This document shows positions 40,855 to 52,692 of a stretch of DNA of 64,000 nt, in pieces. How positions within the stretch are numbered: position 1 is the first letter of the stretch; every line of letters starts with the position of its first letter. The notes beneath the pieces are model-generated. The model searched no databases. It saw nothing but the letters and a program-made list of their open reading frames with translations, and was not told where the DNA came from. The stretch covers positions 1-64,000 of the forward strand of contig CAJNOL010001211.1 of the NCBI GenBank assembly GCA_905250125.1, given 5' to 3'. A program made the position numbers and the translations under genes. This DNA is from Rotaria sordida. Lineage: Eukaryota > Rotifera > Eurotatoria > Philodinida > Philodinidae.

Positions 40855-41850
40855 TGAAGCTCATATTCTGCTCATAGTATAGATAAAAATCTTGAAGAAA
40901 TTTGTGCCATTAAGCTTTTCTTCTCGAGTTATGGCCATTTTACTGAACTTTCAGCCTATTGCAGGAAATCACAACAAGGAGTTTCATTCGGAAAGTTTCA
41001 GATCAAACGGATGTTTTCCTTATGAGATAACATGTATGCAAGAAACATAACTTTCACACAAGAGTTCTAAAAATAGTCCAATTTTTAGGTATATGATATC
41101 TCAAGAAGAAATCATCTGTTTGAACTGAAACTGGATCATGAGTAGACTTCTGCAAAATGGTCACGGTCACGGTCACGGTCACGGTCACGGCGTCTCGTGA
41201 CCGTGACCGTGACTAGTTTTCGAAAAATTGGCGTGACTGGGATCGTGACCGTGACTAAATAGCTCGTGACCGTGACCAAATGGCTCGTGACCGTGACCAA
41301 ATGGCTCGTGACCGTGACTTAACAGTGAAAAATTTTGATACTAAAAGTCTGATTTTTGTGAAAAAAAATCAAAATTTTAATTGATTTATGGGTTTTCTTT
41401 GTTTTGTTACAGGAAAAATCTACGAAATCAATTTAAATCTTGATTTTGTAGCACAAAAATCCAGCTAGTAATCCAAAATTTCCGTGGCCGTGACGTGACC
41501 GTGACTAGTTTCGAAAAATTTCCGTGACTATGAACGTGACCGTGACCAGCTAGCTCGTGACCGTGACGTGATCGTGACTAGTTTCGAAAAATATTCGTGA
41601 CTATGAACGTGACCGTGACCAAGCAGCTCGTGACCGTGACGTGACGTGACTGAAAAATCGTGGTCACGCAGAAGTCTAATCATGAGAGCTATTGTTGAGA
41701 AAAATTGCAAGACGAAACTCCTTGTTGCAATTTTTCTTGTGACTTCCTACAGTAGGCTGAAGGTACAGTAAAATGACCATAACTCAAGAAGGAACGCGTA
41801 ATGGTATGAATCCTTTCAGGATTTTTATCTACACTATATTGATGTTTCAT
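40855..41850. mobile_element. Foldback element with satellite core
   Basis: Arms: left 40880-41000 plus 41135-41158, right 41668-41850. GATAAAAATC, GAGTTATGGCCATTTTACTG, CAGCCTATTGCAGGAAAT and AACAAGGAGTTTC on the left match the complement of the right arm. GAGTAGACTTCTGC on the left also pairs with GCAGAAGTCTAATC on the right. The loop is the GTCACG satellite. The same arm words (GAGTTATGG-CATTTTACT) occur at 48857-48950 and 51570-51610 in MTR4 introns. Confidence 0.75.
41159..41668. repeat. GGTCAC/GTGACC hexamer satellite with inversion
   Basis: It begins with four to five head-to-tail GGTCAC units, flips at GGCGTCTCGTGACC into the complementary CGTGAC orientation, and continues as CGTGACCGTGAC blocks separated by TAGTTTTCGAAAAATT-like and AAATGGCT spacers. 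It ends with TCGTGGTCACGCAG. The open frame 41528-41710 is this satellite read through. Confidence 0.9.
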
Positions 41851-42002
41851 ATGTAACATTCTAAAAGATATATATTATTATAAGTAAATTTGATAGTTGA
41901 CTCTTGTTGTTTTTATTTAACAAACAACAATTACACACACAAAAAAAACGAGACAAGATTCTTTATTAGAATAGATTAATGTTAATAATATATTGCTTTG
42001 TC

Positions 42003-45000
42003 TTATAGATACAATGAAGCTGCAAAAACAATATCACGTTTGATCTTTTGTGTACCTGATAAAATACAAAATGATTTATTTTCTTTAGTAATAAAATCTT
42101 AAAATAATACCTTCAGTAAATTTTGCTTCAAGTTCACTATTACCAATAGCTTTAGCAGCACAACACATTTGTCGAAGAAGTTCTTCAAGTCGTCGCATAC
42201 AACGTACAATAGATCCTATCGAATAAATTAAACAAAAAAAAACACAAATTTTTGTTTTTTTGTTGTTCATTTTGATTTTATATTTTAATTGATAATTACC
42301 TTCGAAAATTGTTGTCATTTTACAAATACTAGCAAAACTTTGTCCATCTACCCATGCTTTAACAACATCCATCATATATGGTTTAAATCCATCAACATAA
42401 CGTTCTTCATCCATATCAATTTTACTTTCAATTGATACTCGTGCTACGCGACGAGCTGTTTCCTACAATACAGTGAAACCTCTATGTTTGAGCATTCTCT
42501 TATACTGAACAGTAGTGTCCTTCAAATCAATCCGGCTTTGCGTATGAAATCATAGCCGGATTCGATCCAGCAGTTAATGAGATCTCGACGTTTCAGTATA
42601 TTTTTACTTTTTCCAACTGCTAATTTATATAAAAGCATAGAAGTGAAAACTAGGGTTGTACAAGTCATGCTCATATGAGCATGAGCGTTTCTTCTCTGAA
42701 TCGAATAAGTGAGATACGAATAATAATCAGCCAACTTTTACTTATGTTCATATAGTTTCTCACTTCATGAAGCTCACTGCTCCGACTAACAACAGAACTT
42801 GAGGAACTAAAAACATCCTCACTCATTGTTCTGTTGAAGAGTAGGAATGAACCATTTTTTTAAAATTTAATTTAGTTAAGTTACGTAGTAAGTGGGTTTA
42901 TTTAACATTTAATATTAAGTTTAGATGATGGCGTTAAGCAATTTTTCTCTTCTACGTTACTGACTAGACCCTATCGAATCCTAGCCGGACTCTACTATGG
43001 ACTCAATACGGAGTTGCCCGAGCCACTTAAGAGAGTTCTCCTGATAAGTTCGGGCAATAATATACTTTGTTCTTACAATGGGAAAGAAATCGTTTACTAA
43101 AATCTGATTGGTTAGGAGCATTTTTCTTTCAACCAATCAGATTTCTGCGAACGATTTCCTCTGAAACTGTGAGAAGACAATATAACGTTGTGTGGGGCAT
43201 ATTGCTAATGAACTCGAACAGCACGATACTTTGCCCTTAAAATAATGGAGAAAACTGTGCTCAAATCTGATTGGTTGAAATAAAAATGCTTCTAGCCAAT
43301 CCGATATCAGCAAACAATTTCTTCACTATAATAAGAACTACACATATTCTTGTCTGAGCTTATCAAGGAATCTCTCTTAAATGGCTCGGACAACATCATG
43401 TTGAGTCCGTATTGTATTAGGGAAAAATTGTCTAACACAATCACTTAATGTTCAGTGAACTCGTCCATTCCTATGCTGATCATCACTTATAGTTTTTAAC
43501 TTGTATGAAACACTTTCAAGCAGGGCTAAATGTTCAAATATTTTCACCTAAAACTTTCAGACCACACGTTAGTAGGGACAATCCAATCGGAAATGTGATT
43601 AGAGTTCGATGGTTCCCAAAATACCACGTGGAACTGAAACTATTAAATCATCAGATAAATACAAAAATTTATTTTGACAAATTTTTCGTGTGTTCTCTTA
43701 GAAAATAAATTCACAACATCCCCGACTTCTTTTGCAATCTTGACTCTAATAGAAAAATATATACATACTTGCAAAAGACGTAATGGTCCTGATAATTCTT
43801 GTGGTAACTTAGGCATTTCATTAGCTTTTTCTTGAAAAACAAAACAACTAAGTAAAGCACATGCTTGACTAACAGTTAAATCATTAAAAACTCCATTAAA
43901 TAAAAGTTCAGTCGTAACAAGTTCATCACCAGTATCAATTTCACATGCAACACGTCCTTTTAAATCAATAACATCAGCTGAATTACAATAACCTAAACGA
44001 CGTAAAACACGTTTATGCCTTTTTAAATCACCTATTTGTAATAATGATTGTGCTTTTTTTAATTCATTTTTAGCATCCATAACTTGTTTTTCAATATGTG
44101 CTTTACGTTCATATTGTTCATAAATATATATTAATTGAGAATTTTTTGTTAATGGATGTTCATCAAGACGTGTTTGTAATGTAGAATATTGTTTTATATA
44201 TGATATCATATCACTTGATTTAATACCCATATCTCGTATTGGATCAAGTAATGGTAAACCAACTGGATGACGTCCTATTATATCTTGAACTGATTTTAAT
44301 ATAGTTTGTCGAGATTCTTTTGTTCGTAAATCATCTGGAATATAAACTCTTATAGCACTTATATCTCGTATTAATGTATGTTGAATTGGAATAACCTTAA
44401 AAGAATTTTGTTTTACAAAAAAAGAAAAACCAAAAGATAATAAGAAAATCTTACTTTCATTTCACCTCTTTCTGATAATGGACATGGTTGAATTTCAACT
44501 GTCAATTTTTGTGCAGCACTTTCAAATGTTAAATGTGCTAAAACATCGATAATATAGAGTGGCTAAAAAGAAAAAATAATGATAAAAGTATAAGAAATAT
44601 TTTTTTGATACAAACTTTTTCGCCTGGTTTTTTATGAAAATTAAGTACAACACACCAATCAAAATTAAGATCACCACATTTGACCTAGAAGAAAATTTGA
44701 TAGTTTTTATTTCAAAAAATCAAAAATACAATTCTAAAGAAACATTCTCTTTAAAAATAAGATCATATATTTTCCGTCCAGAGAATGTCATCGTAAAATA
44801 AATTCAATATTCGAAAGAATCGCAATTAATGATTTGCTTCAAAGTAAATGAAAGCATTATGAAACACAATGAATTCGGAACGTTTTTTAATAGTTCATCG
44901 CAGCGCGGCAGAAATAGACTTTCAGGTGCGATGGACGTTCCATGCTATTCCAACCGAACAAAAACCGTCAGTAGACCGTTCAGTATAATGCACACTATAC

Positions 45001-48000
45001 CGGCGGTAGTTTAATACTTCAAAAGTAATGCGAACAAGGATACAACGATGACGCGGTGATTCACCGTTTCAAACCGGTAACCGCTTCTTACCGGTATCTG
45101 ATCCCTATCAGTGCCTGGCTTATACCGATTCATATCGGTTTAGGGTGTACTTGGTTTTTCGAAATTTTAAGTTTGATTTTTTTTGATAAAGGGCAGTCTT
45201 CTTTTCGAAAATAACGATTTCTTATAAAGTTTGACCAAAGGTAATCGGGGCCGAGGAATTTGAATCTCTAATCAGTTTTTCGAAAAAAATCAAACTTAAA
45301 ATTTCGAAAAAATGAGTACACCGTAAACCGGTAAGGATTGGTTATTATCACCGTTGCATTCCTACGTACAACATGAGATCTTTGCTCTAAAAGACATGGG
45401 ATTAGAATGTTTATAAAGATTCTGAAATTTATACAGATCTATTATTAGGAAAAGTATGAAGTCGTGTGTGACGTCTGATTTCAATATGGTTTACATTCAA
45501 TACGAAGAGCATTAGTACATTTTAATTTTCAGCTAAATAAGATGAAACTGATAAAGCGATAGTTCATTATGAGAATCCTGTTTTGAAAAAAAAACAGATG
45601 TCTTCATTTAAGAAAAGATGTATGGAGATTCTTTGAAAGGTCGTATTCCAAGTGGGCTGTGGAGAGGTCGAAAAAAGTGATGTCCTCATTGTCGGTGTGA
45701 GTATAGGTGAAGAGAATACTAGGATCCACTCGCATCATACTTGGAACCGATGTATGTTCCTCACCTACACTTCTTATGCAAAAAACAAAGAATGTCTTGT
45801 TAGTTGAAATTTTCGGTATTTCGCCTTTCGGCAGCACACTGTATTCCAAATCATGAGTAGTTGGATATTTGAGCAACGATCAGAAAATCTTTCTGAACAA
45901 GATATTCAATGTATCTTATTGAAAATAGTCTTATTTTTGTGAGACACGATCTGAAAGATGGTAGGAATTTGCATTCCTCACCCCACAGACCAAGTATAAC
46001 TATCTTAATCGAATGGTAATTTTTGATTTTAGCATAATAATTTCAACGTTATTGAAATATCTTTCGATTATTAATTTCATATTAGAAATTCATTTTTATG
46101 TATAAACTTACTGTAACAAGACGACCAGGTTGTAGAAATGGTAATAAATATTTTGGTTCATTTATCATAATTGCAATTTGATCTTGAACAAGTTCAAGTT
46201 TCTTTTTTAATTTATAATAACTTGCAACTTCATCTTCATTTTCAATTTTAATTGAATCATATTGTTGTTCACAAGTTTGTAATTCTATAATCATATAAAT
46301 AAATATATAACACAAAAAAAAAAACGAAAAGAACAAAATTTTATACTTTCATAAAGTGCAGGTATTGATGAAAAATGTTGAAATTGATAAAATGATCTTT
46401 CAAGCATAAATTCTGGATTAATACCTTCAACACGTAATAAATTTAATACCATATTATATGTTAATTTAAATGCACTATTTAATGGATCAGCTTTTCCCTA
46501 AGAAAATTCATCTATGAAAAAAAAGAAAACGAAATGTTTTACACATACTTTAACAATTTCTTTTGCTGTTGTTGGACTCATTCGTTCATCAATAATTAAA
46601 ACAACAATACCACGTTCATCTTTTCCACGACGTCCAGCTCGACCACTCATTTGAATATATTCACCAGATGTTATCTTAGTTAAGAGAAAGTTCAAAAGAA
46701 AATCAAAGATTGCACGAATAAACAAGGTACTAATCAGTTTTTAGTTCATTCGAATGTTCTATAGTAAAGTTAGCCTACATTGACTTTTTAATACTACCTA
46801 TCTACCATCAAGGAAAAAGTGATAAATATCTACTAGGACTATACTTCAATAAGTGTAATCATTTCGGAGTAAATAGTGCGTCGTCGACTACAATGAAGCT
46901 GGACTTAAGAGTCATGTTGCTCGAAAGAAACCGTGCGTTGATAAAGCCAACTGTGGCAAACGTCTTAAGTATGCTAAAATGTATCATGAAAAGTCTCTTG
47001 GCTATTCGGATCAAGTCTTATGGTCTGACAAAAGTAAATTTAACTTCTTTGAATCAGACGAAAAAGTTATGACGTGACGAACGCCAAAGGAAGAGCTTGA
47101 TCCTAAGTGCACTATTCCGACCATGAAACACGAAGAAGGAAATGTAAAATGCTGAAGCTGTTTCTCATCTTCTGGTGTAGGAAATCGTGTATTCATAGAC
47201 GGAAACATGACAGATGAAATTCATCGTGATGTTTTACAAACAAAAATTGTTTGAGTCTATGAAAATATTGAATTTGAGGAATAAACGGGTCATGCAAGAT
47301 AATAATGGCCCAAATAGTAACAAATTGATCGAGCGGCTCAAATGGTCTCTATTTTCTCCGTACTTAAATCCTATCGAACATATTTGGGATGAGGTCGAAA
47401 GAAGAATGAGAAAAAAATTCTAGTTGCTTGTCGAATAATTTTGGTAGTCAGTGTATAGTCTATTTACTAGGATTACGTAGCCCAACATGAGTGGAGTAGA
47501 TCATAATTTATGAGTTCATAACGATAGATTTCTAACAGTATATTTACTGATATCTTTTGAAATCGTGTCGACCCTGAGAGGAATCACGACAATTTCGAAA
47601 AAAAAAAATGTTTTTTTTTGTGCAAAATCGGATAATAATCATCCATATTGATAAAGCATAAGGCGCTGATCAAAGTTCATTATCAATGGTAATTTAGTGG
47701 TATAGGGTTGAGCTCTCGATGTCATACACCTCGAATTTTCTATTAAAAAGGATAGCTCATGAACCATCTCTTAAATAATAAATCGTTAGTTTTTTTTTTT
47801 TTGTCTTTCTATTTGCTTTATTTACCCAACGTAATTCTTTTCCATCAAATTTTCTAGCAGCTGTAAAAAGTACTGTACGTGCAGGCATATTTAAACCCAT
47901 ACTAAATGTTTCTGTTGCAAATAAAGCTTTAATAAGACCTTCACCAAAAAGTATTTCAATTGTTTCTTTTATAATTGGTAATAAACCAGAATGATGTATA

Positions 48001-51000
48001 CCAACACCTTTTTTAAGTAATGGTAAAACAGTATTTATTTGTGGTAATTTTTTATCTTCATCTGATAAAAGATCAATAGCATTATTAAATACTTCTTCAA
48101 CAAGATGTTTTTCATCTTCAGAATTAAAATCAAGTTTTGCTATTGCACATGCATATGTTTCACAATCTTTTTTACTAAAACTAAAAACAATAACTGGTGC
48201 TAAATTTCGTTCCATAATCATTTTAACAATTTTAAATACATTTGTTTCAGCTATTAAATATAAATAAGAAAAAATTTTAAATAAAGAATTCTTTTTTACT
48301 TTTTAAACCACCTCGTCGTCCACGTTTATCACCTTTTGCTGCATCACCAACATCACGTAATGTTGCCATAGCTGAACTAAAATTATCTTCACGAAATTTA
48401 CCCTAGAAAATTATCAAATCATACATATGAACATTGAAGAAAGAATTTCAATAAAATACCGTTTCATCAACAACTAAATGAAGACCATCAGCACCAGCTG
48501 GATATATATAATGATGAAGAGGAACTGGTCGAACATCAGTATACACAACATGACAAGGCTATAAAATAAATTTTGTACTAAATGTTATAATAATCATTTA
48601 CAAATTGAGAATTTATTGAAGAAATTTTAACTCATACTGCTCGATACAGACAATTTTCAGCATAATATGCTTTAGTTTAAACGAATGCGCTTCTCTTCCG
48701 AGATAACACATTTGCAAAAAAAAAATACAGCCCGTTTTCTCGATATTTTGTATTCTTAAGAAAAATTCATCCGTTTGAGCTAAAACTTTCAGGATCTAAT
48801 TAATATCATGAATTCTATGATTGGAAAAAATTTCAGATTGCACCTTGTTTTTTTTTTGTTAATATGCTGAAAATTCAGCAAAATGATCATAACTTAAAGG
48901 TAAACAAAACCATTTTCAGATTTTCATCTACATTATGAGTCCTACTTATAAACAAAATATAAGTTCAAACAGTAGGCACCAATTCCAGATGTTCTCTCAT
49001 AAAATATAGCAATGAATAATCATCAGATATGTCGGATAAGATAACCTATTCAGAAATATACCATGTTCTAGAGCTTTTTGAAGCGCATCGAATGGTATAT
49101 AGTAAATCCTGTAAGGAACGAGATTCAATTTACTGATAGACAACTACACACTCACACTAACAAGATGACCGAAGATGCTACGTATATGAAGTTGTAGTCC
49201 GTCAAAAATTCTATAAGATCGTATGTGAGAAAAAATATTTTACAAATATTTTCGACTAATACCAAGGATCACAATATTCAATAACCTATCATCCTTGGGT
49301 GTGTAGTCGTCTATCAGTAAATCGACTGTAATTCCTTACAGGATTTACTATATATCATTCGGCGCACCTCAAAAAGCTCTACAATATTGGATATTTGATT
49401 TTTTATTTCTCGATAGGTTACTCTCTTCGATAAGATTCGAGTTTAAAACTTTTGGTCAATTCTAAATAAATGAAAGAAGTTAAAAATTTACTTGATTATG
49501 AAGAAATGAAATCCATTCAGCAAATTGTTTTGCATTTGGAATTGTAGCTGATAGAAATACATAATGAACATTATCTGGTAATAAAATAATTGTTTCTTCC
49601 CATATAACACCACGTTCTAAAATTCATTATATATATTTTTTTTAAATTGTTTACTTTTTTAATCTTTTTACCTTTATCACGAAGATAATGTATTTCATCG
49701 AATATAACCCATGCAACTTCACGAGTTATTTCTGAACCACGATAAAGCATTGATCGAAGAATCTTAACAAAAACACACAAATGAAATTTAATTGGTATAC
49801 TTTGTTTTTTGTTTTTCAAATAATACTTCTGTTGTCATAATAAGACATGATGCTGATGGATTAAGTGTAACATCACCAGTCATAAGACCAACATCTTTAA
49901 ATTCTTCATGTAATTCACGATATTTTTGATTACTTAATGCTTTTATTGGTGTTGTATAAATAACACGTTGTTTATCACGTAATGCCATAGCAACAGCATA
50001 TCTAATATTTAAAAAGAAAATTGATTCAAAAAATAAAAAAAATTTTTGTTTCTAATATTCGACATACTCAGCTACAACAGTTTTTCCAGCTGATGTATGA
50101 GCTGAAACAAGTACTGATTGATTATTTTGTAAACATGTTATAGCTTCACGTTGAAATGGATCAAGATTAAATTTATATTCTTTAGCCGGTGGACCAACAG
50201 GAGCTTTTAATGGAACATATTCAAAATTTGGTGGTAAAACAACCTAAAAATTGAATATAATTTTCTCGTTTTTGTTTTTATTTTATTTTTGATAATCAAG
50301 AACAAACTTCATGTAAACATGATTCAATTGTTTCAACAGTATGAATTTGCATACGTGGAACATTTTCGAAAAATCTTCAACAAAAAAAAAATTTATATTT
50401 AAATTAAAAATATAAAAACTTAAATTACCCTCCAGAACTATTTTCAGTTAATAATTCAGTTCGAGTACGTTTTATATTCACATCTGTTTGATCATCATCT
50501 TCTTCCCATACACGTTTATCATTAGAAATTTTTTCACCATCATCTTCATCATCTTTTCTATAAATAAAAATAATGATATATATTTATTAATTAATACTTT
50601 TTTTTTTTTTTTGAGAAATCTATTACACCTTTAAGTACTAACGATATATCAGCAGTTAGGTGGAAACAGTAGACTTCAAGAATAAAGTCTTTACTGTTTT
50701 TTCTTTGAATTATGAATGGATTTTTTTTCCTTTGAGTTAATTAAGTTTAAGTGATTGTGTTTGGCAATCTTCTTCTACTGCAATACGGACTCAATATAGT
50801 GTTATTCAGGCTTACCAAAAGATCTCTCTTAAATGGCTTGGAGAATACCATAGTGTAATAAAGACAAACTTGAAATTAAATGATATTTGCTTATGTAATC
50901 ATCAGAGCTGAAGCTGATCAGAGACAGCCAATATTGAGGTAACATCGTATGTACTTTATGCATAGCAGGTGAACATGTGATTTTCTTTGCTTAGAAATGA

Positions 51001-52569
51001 TTGAATACGACGCAGAAAAGCTTTCTTAAGAAAAAAAGTTTTTCGAAAACAAAAGGCTAAGCAAGATTCTTGTCCTTGGTTTTTTTTCAAAATTCTTTTT
51101 TGTTAGATATCATTCGACATAGCTCAATACACTGATTACGAATATACTATTTTTGTCGATTAAATCTTTTTTTCAAAGCCAGAAAAACTGAAAAATTTTG
51201 GTTTTTTGTAAACCCATAATGTAACCCATGAATGTTTGCGCTAACAGGGATTAGAGATACTAGATAGAAGAACATTCTGGCGTTCGAATGATATTGTAGG
51301 AAAAAATATTTTTTTACAAGTATATAGAGCTCGAATTGAGGAATCAGAAAATACGCTTGATTTATCTGTCAAATAGTTTAGTTTTGTCAAATATGAATTT
51401 TCCCGGTGGCATCACGATTTTCAGGCTAATTTTTTAGTTTCTTTGAGAGTTATAACTAACGAGAGTAGTACCCGAAGTGTTCCCTTAACTTAGAGCTCAT
51501 AGTTTGCCTACAAGTAGACGTCAGTGTCAATGGCAAAAGCCTAAAAGGATTCGTGCCTATGGGCTATTGAAGCCGACTTATGGCCATTCCACTAGATGTT
51601 CAATTTCAGGCGAGACATTCATGAAAAATCCAACGATAATATTTTGCCCATAAAGAAGCCTTATGATTATTCAAATGTATTAAAAATTTCAGCCAAAACA
51701 GATGCTTTATTCTTACGATAGCGGATGGCTACAAAATGATCATCCAGTGGGCCCTAAAATTATTCAGCAAGGTGTAATTTGAATAGAGAATATTGTTACC
51801 AACAAGAATTCGAAAAAATAATAAGTGGCATGAATTTTTCCAAAATAGGGTTTCTGTAAAGCCAAAACTATAGTTTTTCAACATTCAGAAGCTGCAACAG
51901 AAAACTTGTTTTAACAATCTAGAATTATAGAACAACGAATTCTCTACAAAATGAGACATCTCCGAGCTTCCTATGACATTCTCTTCTAAAGTTAATAAGC
52001 GCCACAACAATCGAAAAAAAGTGAAATTTATGAAAAAATTGATTAAAGAACACATTTTTTCAATTTTTGTGACGCTCATAACTTTTGAAGAGAAGGCCCT
52101 AAAAAGCTCGGAGACGTCTCATTTTGTAAATAATTGGTTGTTCTACAATTCTAGACTGTTAAAACAAGTATTCTATTGCAACTTCTCAATGTTGAAAAAA
52201 TAAGATTTTTGGTTTTTCAGAAATCCTATTTTGAGAAAATTCATGATAGTTATCATTTTCTCGAATTCTTATTGGCAACAATATTCACTATTTGGATTCT
52301 TTCTAGCACTTAAGACTACGGAAAAAATATTCAAATTACACCTTGTAAAATAATTTTGGGACCTCACTCTACTTAACACTACAAACAAATCATATTCAAC
52401 GATAGTCTATTTTTATCTTTGCAAAATTTTCTTACATGATTGTAGTTGTTGTTGTTGTCGTCGTCGTAGTTGTTGTTACTTGTTCAATAGCAGTTACATT
52501 TTTTGGTAATTCAACAATAGCACTCGGTTCATCTTGATCAAAAACATCAAAAAGTGCATCGTCACTCAT
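42003..52569 (-). CDS. MTREX (SKIV2L2/MTR4 orthologue): MTR4 exosome RNA helicase
   Basis: Nuclear Ski2-like DExH helicase that feeds RNA to the exosome (TRAMP/NEXT-type complexes). Nineteen exons read from ATG 52569 to TAA 42003-42005, about 1,000 residues (human about 1,040). Motifs in order: AHTSAGKT (Walker A), [12 protein letters not shown] (Ia), GLMTGDV, DEIHY (II), FLSATIPNA (III), [18 protein letters not shown] (IV), [14 protein letters not shown] (V), [10 protein letters not shown] (VI). Then come [30 protein letters not shown] at the arch/KOW start, a shorter arch, [20 protein letters not shown] and the helical end [13 protein letters not shown]. It matches MTR4 rather than SKI2 in both termini. 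The N-terminus is short, acidic and Thr-rich. Five introns exceed 0.9 kb (about 50559-52440, 48561-49490, 46675-47827, 44690-46110, 42463-43768), each holding repeat elements. Confidence 0.95.
42990..43450. mobile_element. Nested foldback element in MTR4 intron 16
   Basis: The outer arms share GGACTCAATACGGAGTTG / complement GTACGGACTCAACATGATGT-like text and CCGAGCCAYTTAAGAGAG. The inner parts carry four copies of ATCTGATTGGTT in alternating orientation (near 43110, 43130, 43265, 43295), so the arms themselves contain smaller inverted repeats. A half copy of the outer arm (CAATACGGACTCAATAT ... TCTCTCTTAAATGGCTTGG) lies at 50780-50842 in intron 1 of the same gene. Confidence 0.75.
45118..45340. 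mobile_element. Small foldback in MTR4 intron 13
   Basis: GGTTTAGGGTGTACTTGGTT then TTCGAAATTTTAAGTTTGAT on the left matches, inverted, ATCAAACTTAAAATTTCGAA ... GAGTACACCGTAAACC on the right (ending about 45332). Arms are about 50 bases, loop about 130. The flanks carry CCGGT-rich words (ACCGGTAACCGCTTCTTACC). Confidence 0.75.
46855..47456 (+). mobile_element. Tc1-like transposon relic in MTR4 intron 10
   Basis: Translated plus-strand frames show the catalytic half of a Tc1/mariner transposase: [26 protein letters not shown] (first Asp), then MQDNNGP (second Asp region) and [17 protein letters not shown] (third acidic residue, in the open frame 47214-47423). In-frame stops and frame changes break it, and the N-terminal DNA-binding half is missing. 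The right end AATTTTGGTAGTCAGTGTA then TA looks like a Tc1-type terminal repeat next to a TA target site; no left end was found. It lies antisense to MTR4. Confidence 0.85.
48670..48960. repeat. Dispersed repeat in MTR4 intron 7
   Basis: Shares words with the arms of the 40.9-41.9 kb foldback element: GATAACACATTTGCAA / GATAACATGTATGCAA, TCATCCGTTTGAGCTAAAAC / TCATCTGTTTGAACTGAAAC, and GCAAAATGATCATAACTTAA / complement of GAGTTATGGCCATTTTACTG. It probably comes from the same family. Confidence 0.6.
49030..49435. mobile_element. Foldback element in MTR4 intron 7
   Basis: Left arm: GGATAAGATAACCTATTCAG, AGAGCTTTTTGAAGCGCATC, GAATGGTATATAGTAAATCC. The complement of the right arm carries GAGAGTAACCTATCGAG, AGAGCTTTTTGAGGTGCGCC and GAATGATATATAGTAAATCC. 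The loop includes a CACTCACAC patch. The GGATAAGAT...GTAGAGC...GAATGGTATAT signature is shared with the foldback at 57765-58900 in DZANK1. Confidence 0.8.
51745..52370. mobile_element. Foldback element in MTR4 intron 1
   Basis: Two arms of about 290 bases pair around a centre near 52055. Left: GGGCCCTAAAATTATTCAGC, AAGGTGTAATTTGAATA, AATATTGTTACCAACAAGAA, GAGACATCTCCGAGCTTCC. The complement of the right arm reads GAGGTCCCAAAATTATTTTA, AAGGTGTAATTTGAATA, AATATTGTTGCCAATAAGAA and GAGACGTCTCCGAGCTT. The open frames at 51885-52203 are the two arms read through and are not genes. Confidence 0.85.
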
Positions 52570-52692
52570 CTAGATAATTCAACAAACATCATAGAATGAC
52601 GTACACAGAAAAAAAAAATATCTCTCATCATTTATATAAAATAAATGTCATAACATATACAGACAAACGAAAAAAAAAAAAAGTAGTTATTT

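Noticed and set aside
41528..41710. 60-codon minus-strand frame rich in Arg, Ser, His
   Set aside because: Read-through of the GTCACG satellite.
47680..47740. tRNA-like A box (TTTAGTGGTATAGGG) in MTR4 intron 10
   Set aside because: No acceptor or anticodon stem and no B box could be built around it.
51885..52203. Paired frames on both strands in MTR4 intron 1
   Set aside because: They are the two arms of the foldback element; the shared [16 protein letters not shown] peptide is due to the inverted repeat.
42003..52569. Calling the helicase SKI2 (SKIV2L) rather than MTR4
   Set aside because: The short acidic N-terminus, [32 protein letters not shown], the [10 protein letters not shown] block and the [13 protein letters not shown] end fit MTR4; SKI2 has a much longer N-terminus.
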